Shown: piece after piece, positions 1-5,865 of the stretch
Numbering within the stretch: position 1 is the first letter of the stretch
Layout of the letters: every line of letters begins with the position of its first letter
From: Nitrospinota bacterium
Lineage (GTDB): Bacteria; Nitrospinota; Nitrospinia; Nitrospinales; VA-1
Direction: 5' to 3'
Length of the DNA stretch: 7,190 bases
Assembly (NCBI GenBank): GCA_002731985.1
Contig: PCCT01000102.1
Location: 1-7,190, forward strand
Made by a program: the position numbers and the translations under genes
Notes under the pieces: model-generated
The model's database searches: none
What the model was told of the DNA's origin: nothing
The model's input: only the letters and a program-made list of their open reading frames with translations

Positions 1-23
1 ATTAAATATTCTACGCTAGCCAC
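1..23 (-). CDS. Possible 5' end of the next minus-strand gene (partial)
   Basis: Only seven codons are visible before the window ends, starting with GTG at 23..21 and reading M-A-S-V-E-Y-L. The call rests on context. A purine-rich AAAGGG on the minus strand (about 29-34) ends 5 nt before the GTG, and a promoter-like element lies about 60 nt upstream. The minus strand of 1-130 contains no ATG at all, so a non-ATG start would be needed for any gene beginning here. Seven open codons prove nothing by themselves and no product can be inferred. The true start could equally lie outside the window. Confidence 0.2.
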
Positions 24-85
24 AAGATCCCTTTCTTTACCGTATCAGGCGGTGAATGCTAAATTGTCAGGTTTAAACGGGAGTT

Positions 86-112
86 ATTATATCACAAACT
101 GGATTGACACAA
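86..112 (-). promoter_or_regulatory. Candidate promoter with extended -10, reading out of the left edge
   Basis: On the minus strand a perfect -10 hexamer TATAAT (86-91) is preceded by TGA, giving the extended -10 form TGnTATAAT (86-94). A weak -35-like TTGTGT (107-112) sits 15 bp upstream, a short spacer that an extended -10 can tolerate. It lies just after the stop of the purine permease (131) and points to the left edge, so it could drive the next gene; the predicted start of transcription would be near 79. No terminator hairpin is visible between the permease stop and this element, so read-through is also possible. The call is from motifs only. Confidence 0.35.
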
Positions 113-130
113 GCGACCTTGGGGGGATGG

Positions 131-1465
131 TTAACTGGTCCAATATCGCAGGATAAATAACAAGGCAATCAGGTAAAGACACCAATGGACCTCCCTGGCT
201 TTGCCGCTGAAAACTTTAATCAGGGGATAAGAGATGAATCCCAGCGCCATGCCATCGGCGATACTATAGGTAAGAGGCATTCCGATAACGATCAGATAAG
301 ATGGAAGAGCCTCATCCCATTGCTTCCAGTTGATATGAGACAAGTTTCCCGCCATAAGGCATCCTACGATGATAAGAACCGGTGCGGTGATGGGATAAAA
401 TATAGTTCCGTCAACGACGTAGCCTCCGCCAATCATCTTTGCAAGCGGAGCAAAAAATAGCGCCAGTAAAAACAGACACGCGGTCACCACACTGGCCAAC
501 CCGGTGCGCCCGCCTTCGGCGATTCCGGCAGAGCTTTCGATATAGCAGGTAACCGTAGACGTTCCAAAAGCGGCTCCAGCCGTGGTCGCGACCGCATCCG
601 GCATCAGTGCTCGATTTGCGCGTGGAAGTTTTCCATACTTCATGAATCCCCCTTGCTGTCCAATCCCAACCAGAGTCCCCGCCGTATCAAACAGATCAAC
701 AAACACAAATACCCCGACAATCGTCAGCACTCCCAGATCCAAAGCGGCGGCGAGATCCATTTTCAATAAAGTAGGAGCCAAGTCCGGCGGAGAAGATACC
801 AGACCAGAAAACTCCACCAGACCAAAAGGAAGACCCAATAGGCTCATGACCGCCATGCCAATGAAAATCGCTCCAGTCACCCGGCGTTGCAAAAGTACAG
901 CGATCAACAAAACCCCGCACAGGGTAAACACAGCAGGCAGGCTTTTAAGGTTTCCCAGCTGAACCAAAGCTCCCGGATGATCGGTAACCCATCCGCCCTG
1001 AACTAATCCGATAAAACTAATAAAAATACCGATACCAGCGGCGATTCCATTTTTCAGATATTCGGGAATAACGTTTATGATCAGTTCGCGAAATCGAAAT
1101 AGCGTGAGGAGGATGAGTATCACGCCGGATATGAATACCGCGCCTAAAGCCGTTTCCCATGGAATTCCCTGGCCTAGGACTACGGTGTAGGTGAAGTAAA
1201 AATTGATACCCATACCCGGTGCCAGAACGATGGGGTAGTTGGCCCACAATCCCATGATAAGGCAACCCACAGCCGATGCCAGACAGGTGGCAGTCATCAC
1301 CGCGCCAAAATCCATCCCGGCATTCGACAACACCGCAGGCTGAACGAAGATAATATAGGACGTGGTAAGAAAGGCCACGATCCCTGCCCGCACCTCGGTC
1401 ACAGCATCGGAATCGTTTTCCTGCAACCGGAATAAACGTTCAAGGATGTCTGAGAGGCCTGTCAT
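131..1465 (-). CDS. NCS2-family (AzgA/PbuG-like) purine nucleobase permease
   Basis: This 444-residue inner-membrane protein is predicted to import purine bases (adenine, guanine or hypoxanthine), probably by proton symport, as known for the AzgA branch of NCS2. The sequence is hydrophobic throughout, with many membrane segments and family motifs in order: an entry segment near residues 24-47, NYPIVLAPGMGINFYF at 76-91, FVDLFDTAGTLVG at 255-267 in the substrate-site region, and a T..YIES.AGI..GGRTGL block at 304-322. Length is normal for the family. The start is fixed, because an in-frame TAA directly precedes the ATG and the next Met is at residue 51. No Shine-Dalgarno is visible. It lies 30 nt downstream of the tRNA nucleotidyltransferase fusion gene and is probably co-transcribed with it. 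Which purine is carried cannot be decided from sequence alone. Confidence 0.93.
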   Translation of the reverse strand: MTGLSDILERLFRLQENDSDAVTEVRAGIVAFLTTSYIIFVQPAVLSNAGMDFGAVMTATCLASAVGCLIMGLWANYPIVLAPGMGINFYFTYTVVLGQGIPWETALGAVFISGVILILLTLFRFRELIINVIPEYLKNGIAAGIGIFISFIGLVQGGWVTDHPGALVQLGNLKSLPAVFTLCGVLLIAVLLQRRVTGAIFIGMAVMSLLGLPFGLVEFSGLVSSPPDLAPTLLKMDLAAALDLGVLTIVGVFVFVDLFDTAGTLVGIGQQGGFMKYGKLPRANRALMPDAVATTAGAAFGTSTVTCYIESSAGIAEGGRTGLASVVTACLFLLALFFAPLAKMIGGGYVVDGTIFYPITAPVLIIVGCLMAGNLSHINWKQWDEALPSYLIVIGMPLTYSIADGMALGFISYPLIKVFSGKAREVHWCLYLIALLFILRYWTS

Positions 1466-1495
1466 TTAGGATAATCAGGGGATTAGAAAGCGATT

Positions 1496-4129
1496 TTATT
1501 TCAGGAATTGTGATTCCACCAAAACAACTTCTTCATCACGGGATGTCACCTGCCCATTAACCCGCGCATCCTGCAAGGATTTAAACACGTCTTGAAAAAC
1601 TGGACCCGGCTCCATCCCCATACCTATCAGGTCTTCGCCGGTGAGTTCTGTCTTCGCTGACGCGCAATACTGATTGAAATAAAGCGTCGCGTGTTTGTTC
1701 ACTTGTTCATTGGAACAAACCGCAAGCAAAAGGATCACCGCTTCAGTCGACAGTTCCGACAAGACATCATACACTTCGCTTGGTTTAAGCTCTCGCCCGC
1801 CGTTAAATTCATGCTTTGCTTGTATAAAATGTTCCCTGTCCGCGCGCATTCGAATTCTTATTTTCATAGGAATGTGAAGACGCTCCATGGCCTTTTCAAA
1901 CGCCGCGTTTTTCATAACGATAAACAACGCATGAAAATAAACGAACCATGCCTCAGGTTTTTTCGACATGGGGACCATTTTCGCCCAAGTCAATACGCCA
2001 TCTATTTTTTCCAGAACAAGTTTATGAGAATCATCCTCTGCTATATCGGGGGCGATTAAATAAAGCAGGGAAAGCTCCCGCATCCGGTCAAGACACTTCA
2101 CAGGGTCAGACTCTAGCAAAAGAAGCTTAAGCTCGTTCATGAGGCGTGTCCCGCTCAACTGATTGACCAGATTGTTCTTGATCGCGCTCTTCATAAAAGC
2201 TCTTGTTTGACGACCGATACGGAAATTAAATCTCTGCTCAAAACGGATGGCGCGAAAAATACGGCACGGATCTTCTATAAAACTCAAATTATGAAGAACG
2301 CGAATAGAGCCCTCTTTCAAATCCATTGCACCATTGAAATAATCGATCAGGCAAAATGCCCCCTGTCCGTTTAACTTGACAGCCATACTATTGATAGTGA
2401 AATCACGGCGAAAAAGATCCGACTTAACAGAACTGCGCTCCACTTTTGGCAGGGCACCCGGATGCGAATAATATTCCATCCTTGCCGTCGCCACATCAAT
2501 ACGGGACCGATCCTTCAACAAAACCACCGAAGTGCCAAACTTGGCATGGCTCTTTGCTCGCCCATTAAATTCCCGGGCCAGAGTTTTGGCAAAGGCAATG
2601 CCATCTCCTTCCACGACAAGGTCAATATCAAGATTCTGGATGTTGAGCAATAAGTCCCGAACAAACCCGCCCACAACATAAACATCCACCTTCTCACGGT
2701 CAGCAATTTGAGCGATTGAATCCAGCAGAGCCATCACCTCTTTTTGCAATCGCTCCTTCAAGAGGCTCTTCACATTTTTCATGGAACCACTTTTCCCATC
2801 GAACAAACGTTGCGTATCAAATTCGTTTGAGACTATATCCCGGTGAAGCACCCTGAGCAAATCCCCCCGACTGATAATGCCTGCCAGATTTTTTGAATCC
2901 GGGTCGACCACCGGAACCAGCTTTTGTTTTTCCTCAATTACAATAGGAGCAATCGATTTAAAATAAGCGTCGGGTGTAGTGACCGAAAACTCACAAACCA
3001 TAAAATCTTTTACCCTGGCATTCTTCATTTTATGATGAATCGCCTTTTCAACTATCTGGCGTGTGATCAAGCCCACGGGCTTTTCATCAGCCAACACAGG
3101 AAGCGTATTTAGATTGAACCGTGTGAGCGTTTTTTCAACGGACAAAAGACTCTCATCCTCTGTAGCCGACTGAACCGGAAAATGCATGATGTCTCTAACC
3201 CGGTGCAAAGGTTGCAAGCTATCCTGAAGGAGTTCAAATAGCTTTTCCCGAACCTGAACTAGGGTCTGCTCTTTGATACTTGCTGAAGCGGCGCAACTGT
3301 GGCCCCCACCGCCCAGACGACGCGCCACTTCCGCGACATTAACTTCGTCACAACGGCTTCGGGCAATCATATAAACTCCCTGATCGAGTCTTACCAAGGC
3401 AAACAGGGCCTTCAAGTTTTCCAGATCCATCACCTGAGAAACAACATACGACACATCCTCCACATAGAAATCCTCAGAAGCGGTGGTCATCGTTACCTCC
3501 ACTCCGTTGATATTATGCGATTCAATATTCGAGACCAGTTGGTTGAGAATTCCAATCTGTTGCGGATTCAGCCGAGGTTGTACGAATCGCGCTACGGTAT
3601 CCATGTTCGCGCCAGAGGCGACAAGTTTTCCTGCTGCCGCAAAATCTTCCGGCGTTGTCGATACGGAAAACAACGATTGCGTGTCCTGAAAAATCCCAAG
3701 AACCATGAGCGTGCTCTCTTCGGGCGTCAGCGAAATATTTTTCTCTTCAAGAATTTCGCAAAGAAGAGTCGTACTCGCCCCTCTTTTTCGGATAGTACAC
3801 TGAGCCTCCGCAAAAACATCCGCGACTTCCTCTGGATGGTGATCGTAGATATGCACATCCATATCCGGCTTATCCAGTAGTGATTGAAATATGCCGATTC
3901 GCCTGGGGTCGTGAGTATCCACAATGATGAGCTGGCTGACCTCATCGAGATCAATGTCCTTGATACGGGAGATGCCGAAGGAAGGAGGAAACTGCTTCAG
4001 GTATTCATTGACGGCTTTTTCAGCCGAGCCGGAAAAAACCAGCCTTGCAGACGGATAAAGTTTGCGAGCGGCCACCATCGAGGCCAGACAGTCAAAGTCC
4101 GCATTCAAATGAGTAGTAATGACCTGCAT
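1496..4129 (-). CDS. DHH phosphoesterase–CBS–tRNA nucleotidyltransferase (A-/CCA-adding, poly(A) polymerase family) fusion
   Basis: This is an 877-residue cytoplasmic multidomain protein. Residues 1-300 are a DHH/DHHA1 phosphoesterase: H7-N9-D11-D13, D71 in VDTHD, DHH at 96-98, D149, and the DHHA1 loop GGGGH at 273-277. Two CBS domains follow (about 311-364 and 373-428), a likely nucleotide-sensing module. The class II nucleotidyltransferase head starts near 480: VVGGFVRD (485-492), catalytic D501 and D503, third carboxylate D545 in RIDVATAR, RRDFTIN (574-580) and EDPCR with FRAIRF (619-630), then a helical body to the end. Family members mature tRNA 3' ends; similar DHH–CBS fusions include A-adding enzymes that work with a separate CC-adding partner (not in this window). 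All key residues are present. I chose the start at 4129 because AGGTG lies 5 nt upstream and the DHH motif begins at once; an in-frame ATG at 4195 would add 22 atypical residues. Strict A- versus CCA-specificity is undetermined. Confidence 0.95.
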   Translation of the reverse strand: MQVITTHLNADFDCLASMVAARKLYPSARLVFSGSAEKAVNEYLKQFPPSFGISRIKDIDLDEVSQLIIVDTHDPRRIGIFQSLLDKPDMDVHIYDHHPEEVADVFAEAQCTIRKRGASTTLLCEILEEKNISLTPEESTLMVLGIFQDTQSLFSVSTTPEDFAAAGKLVASGANMDTVARFVQPRLNPQQIGILNQLVSNIESHNINGVEVTMTTASEDFYVEDVSYVVSQVMDLENLKALFALVRLDQGVYMIARSRCDEVNVAEVARRLGGGGHSCAASASIKEQTLVQVREKLFELLQDSLQPLHRVRDIMHFPVQSATEDESLLSVEKTLTRFNLNTLPVLADEKPVGLITRQIVEKAIHHKMKNARVKDFMVCEFSVTTPDAYFKSIAPIVIEEKQKLVPVVDPDSKNLAGIISRGDLLRVLHRDIVSNEFDTQRLFDGKSGSMKNVKSLLKERLQKEVMALLDSIAQIADREKVDVYVVGGFVRDLLLNIQNLDIDLVVEGDGIAFAKTLAREFNGRAKSHAKFGTSVVLLKDRSRIDVATARMEYYSHPGALPKVERSSVKSDLFRRDFTINSMAVKLNGQGAFCLIDYFNGAMDLKEGSIRVLHNLSFIEDPCRIFRAIRFEQRFNFRIGRQTRAFMKSAIKNNLVNQLSGTRLMNELKLLLLESDPVKCLDRMRELSLLYLIAPDIAEDDSHKLVLEKIDGVLTWAKMVPMSKKPEAWFVYFHALFIVMKNAAFEKAMERLHIPMKIRIRMRADREHFIQAKHEFNGGRELKPSEVYDVLSELSTEAVILLLAVCSNEQVNKHATLYFNQYCASAKTELTGEDLIGMGMEPGPVFQDVFKSLQDARVNGQVTSRDEEVVLVESQFLK

Positions 4130-4262
4130 AATCGCACCTGTTTGGGGTATCTGGGTTATCTGGTAGAAAATATTCGTCCTTTTCCAGTCCCTCACGTTTT
4201 TCTATTACTTCAATCTTTTTATTTATTTCGTCCAATTCTGGATCACCGCTACCAAAATAAAT
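4092..4262 (-). other. Coding-like open frame without ATG, overlapping the start of the nucleotidyltransferase gene
   Basis: One minus-strand frame is open from after a TAA at 4280-4278 to TGA at 4094-4092, about 61 codons, and its stretch below 4262 looks like protein. It is rich in Glu, Lys, Asp and Ile, with a probable charged helix (ELDEINKKIEVIEKREGLEK) followed by a turn-rich tail (DEYFLPDNPDTPNRCDYAGH). It has no ATG or GTG; only TTG at 4235 or ATT at 4262 could start it, with no convincing Shine-Dalgarno. Its end overlaps the first 38 nt of the downstream gene in another frame. It could be a small coupled gene, the 3' remnant of a decayed gene, or chance. I recognise no family. Confidence 0.3.
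4135..4139 (-). promoter_or_regulatory. Shine-Dalgarno of the DHH–CBS–nucleotidyltransferase gene
   Basis: The minus strand reads AGGTG, then the five-base spacer CGATT, then ATG at 4129. This supports initiation at 4129 over the in-frame upstream ATG at 4195, where the encoded extension resembles no DHH-domain N-terminus. Confidence 0.6.
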
Positions 4263-4523
4263 TCTAGAGCGGACTATTTATTGTCCGTTGGGTCTAAAAT
4301 CGATACCCAGAACGATTCGGGACACACTCCTCTCATGATTGTGGCTGAATCGGGAAAAACTGATATGGTTAAATTAATCCTGGCTAAAATTGACAGCATG
4401 AAAACCTAGGTAAAAGACCGGAAATCGGCACTAAAACTGGCAAGAAAAAAGAACCATATTGAAATTATGTTTTTGCTGGGGGGCTTGCCTCAAACAGCTT
4501 CGCCCGGTCCAACGCGGTCATAA
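4263..4523 (+). pseudogene. Ankyrin-repeat gene relic with in-frame amber codon
   Basis: On the plus strand, opposite to every neighbour, one frame encodes ankyrin repeats. Repeat A contains DSGHTPLMIVAESGKTDMVK (4314-4373), matching the family pattern G.TPL..A..G...VK.L. Repeat B contains DRKSALKLARKKNHIEIMFL (4416-4475). The TPL of repeat A and SAL of repeat B are exactly 33 codons apart, the ankyrin period. An earlier partial repeat supplies only its second helix (YLLSVGSKID, 4275-4304), again 33 codons before its counterpart. The frame is broken by TAG at 4407-4409; the matching position one repeat earlier is CAG (4308-4310), so a single C-to-T change would explain it. The frame ends at TAA 4521-4523. 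There is no start codon and no 5' repeats upstream; the only in-frame ATGs (4335, 4365) lie inside repeat A. I read this as the decayed C-terminal end of an ankyrin protein. Ankyrin domains mediate protein binding; no specific role can be given. Confidence 0.6.
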
Positions 4524-4617
4524 CGGTTAATTGAGGACTTGCTCATGAAAGTAAACACGAACTACCTAAAAAGTGCTAGACATTCAATTGCCACCTGAAC
4601 AATGAGTACATCGAGCT
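4524..4617. other. Short spacer between the ankyrin relic and the Sel1 lipoprotein gene
   Basis: This is the 3' flank of the Sel1 lipoprotein gene. I see no GC-rich hairpin followed by a T-run, so no clear terminator for that operon. The only coding signal is a 17-codon plus-strand frame, ATG at 4545 to TGA at 4596-4598, with GAGG 8 nt upstream of the ATG. It is too short to call and could be another fragment of decayed sequence. Confidence 0.35.
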
Positions 4618-5211
4618 TTATGGATGATATTTTGAGATTGGCTTCCAGTCCTGAGTTAATTCTTTTGCGCTGCCTATTTGCAGGGTAGTCATTCTGCTCT
4701 CAATTTCATCTCTAACTGGAACCGCATCTTCCTCCCCATGATCAATAGCAAGGCTTAGCCACATATGGGCTAACACGACATCTTGATAAATCCCTTTCCC
4801 CTCCATGTAGATGAGACCCAATTTTGCCTGTCCCAAGGCGTTGCCTTGATCTGCCGCTAATTTCAACAACCTGTAAGCTTCTTTATGGTTTGGAGATGTC
4901 CCCTCTCCCGTCAAATACATGGTTGCCAGGCTGACCTGAGCCTTGGCATTGCCCTTTTCAGCGGCAAGCGTGAACCATTTAACAGCTTCCTCAAAATTCT
5001 TGGAAGTTCCCTGCCCATGATAATGGAGGGTTCCCAGTAAGTATTGAGCCGAAGCATTTCCATCATTAGCCAGTGGTGTTATTTTTTCCAAAGCAAGTTG
5101 ATAAGAACCGTTGCTATAGGCATCGATACCCTTCTGCAAATTGCCGGTGATACAGGAGGATAAAAACAAAAGGATGACTGACAATAAGGCGCTAAAAAGT
5201 AATTTTATCAT
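4618..5211 (-). CDS. Sel1-repeat (SLR) lipoprotein
   Basis: This 197-residue protein has a classical lipoprotein signal: MIK, a hydrophobic stretch (residues 4-17), then the lipobox L17-S18-S19-C20. The mature protein should be lipid-anchored at the cell envelope; which membrane is unclear, and Ile follows the Cys. The rest is a helical-repeat solenoid with about three Sel1-like repeats (53-88, 89-124 and 125-158), each showing the A..LG..Y..G.G....A..W...AA..GN pattern. A degenerate TPR-like stretch (28-50) comes before them and a non-repeat tail after. Such solenoids act as protein-binding scaffolds; no catalytic residues are present. The start is well supported by GGGAGGAG 9 nt upstream. 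It is the last gene of the apparent three-gene envelope operon, 66 nt after the DsbD-alpha-like gene, so a role near protein folding or export is possible but only inferred from position. Confidence 0.9.
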   Translation of the reverse strand: MIKLLFSALLSVILLFLSSCITGNLQKGIDAYSNGSYQLALEKITPLANDGNASAQYLLGTLHYHGQGTSKNFEEAVKWFTLAAEKGNAKAQVSLATMYLTGEGTSPNHKEAYRLLKLAADQGNALGQAKLGLIYMEGKGIYQDVVLAHMWLSLAIDHGEEDAVPVRDEIESRMTTLQIGSAKELTQDWKPISKYHP

Positions 5212-5220
5212 TAGCTATCT

Positions 5221-5228
5221 CTCCTCCC
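5221..5228 (-). promoter_or_regulatory. Strong Shine-Dalgarno of the Sel1 lipoprotein gene
   Basis: The minus strand reads GGGAGGAG 9 nt before the ATG at 5211. It is the best ribosome binding site in the window and fits independent translation of this gene despite the 66-nt gap after the DsbD-alpha-like gene. Confidence 0.7.
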
Positions 5229-5277
5229 ATTTCAACGTCAACTGATAAAACATTTCTGGTTCTTTAATCTCAGAGAA

Positions 5278-5859
5278 TCAACTGTTCCCGCCTTGCACCT
5301 TGATCTGTGTCTTGAAGGAAAGCTCCTTCGGGAGATTGCATATTTTATTATTACATGCCCGAAACACGATGGCTCCTTTTATTTCATGAGGACCTGGAGC
5401 AAAAAGTTCTGTCGCACGATACTCACGGTGAAATTCTACAATTTGCTCGTGGGTCTTCACGACCATCCCCAAGGCTCCGTCCCATACGATATTCGGTGTC
5501 GGTTCTACCCATGGCCCCTGTGGAACAAATGAACCTGAATGAAGAGTGATTTCTGTCGCCAGCGATTCCTCATGCGGCCCTCTGGCGTCAAGGGAATAGA
5601 TATGCCAACCTTCGCTCACCTCTATTTTGACATGTAAGGCAAACTTGCCATCTGGATCGATGCTTTCAGGATCACTTATTGCCGTCAATTTAAAATGAAC
5701 TGACGAACCTGAGTCTTTTTGAAATTCCTGAAATGACGGAACGGCTCGGACTATGGATGTCGAAAAAAAAACGACCATCAACAAAAAAAGGCCAACTCCT
5801 ATAGCGAGGCTTGGAATATAAGCGGAAATTCTTGAGAGAAATGCCTTCAAAAAACACAT
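5278..5859 (-). CDS. Stand-alone DsbD N-terminal (alpha) domain protein, periplasmic
   Basis: The 193-residue product begins with a signal sequence (hydrophobic core about 16-37, likely cleavage after VRA at 37-39) and should be periplasmic. The mature part matches the DsbD N-terminal Ig-like domain: the GWHIYSLDARGP strand (84-95), and near the end FRACNNKICNLP (167-178), where Cys169 and Cys174 would form the redox pair. In full DsbD this domain takes electrons from a transmembrane beta domain and passes them to periplasmic partners. Here the protein stops right after it, with no membrane beta domain or C-terminal thioredoxin domain, so electrons would have to come from a separate protein. 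It starts 6 nt after the stop of the DsbA-like gene with no strong Shine-Dalgarno, suggesting translational coupling and a shared pathway. The family call is firm; the redox partner is inferred. Confidence 0.85.
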   Translation of the reverse strand: MCFLKAFLSRISAYIPSLAIGVGLFLLMVVFFSTSIVRAVPSFQEFQKDSGSSVHFKLTAISDPESIDPDGKFALHVKIEVSEGWHIYSLDARGPHEESLATEITLHSGSFVPQGPWVEPTPNIVWDGALGMVVKTHEQIVEFHREYRATELFAPGPHEIKGAIVFRACNNKICNLPKELSFKTQIKVQGGNS

Positions 5860-5865
5860 GAGGAC

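Noticed and set aside
39..53. ACCG-7 nt-CGGT inverted repeat near the left edge as a terminator
   Set aside because: Stem of four pairs with no following T-run on either strand.
582..962. Plus-strand open frame of 126 codons opposite the purine permease
   Set aside because: Ser/Thr/Pro/Arg-rich translation typical of the complement of a membrane-protein gene, with no motif or Shine-Dalgarno.
3299..3880. Plus-strand open frame of 193 codons opposite the nucleotidyltransferase gene
   Set aside because: It lies wholly antisense to well-conserved DHH-domain coding sequence and its translation shows no domain-like pattern; it is a shadow frame.
4130..4195. Upstream in-frame ATG at 4195 as start of the nucleotidyltransferase fusion
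   Set aside because: It adds 22 residues unlike any DHH-domain start, whereas the ATG at 4129 has AGGTG at a good distance and leads straight into the conserved H-N-D-D motif.
4271..4286. GGAC/GTCC dyad as an operator or terminator
   Set aside because: Only four perfect end pairs with a mismatch inside and no T-run; it also lies within the ankyrin-like frame, so it may be coincidental.
4475..4499. GCTG...CAGC hairpin with a nearby A/T run as terminator of the Sel1 operon
   Set aside because: The stem is only four base pairs with a long unpaired interior, and on the minus strand it is followed by A residues rather than T.
4545..4598. Plus-strand mini-frame of 17 codons with GAGG upstream
   Set aside because: Too short to separate from chance; no similarity recognised. 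Mentioned only as possible decayed sequence.
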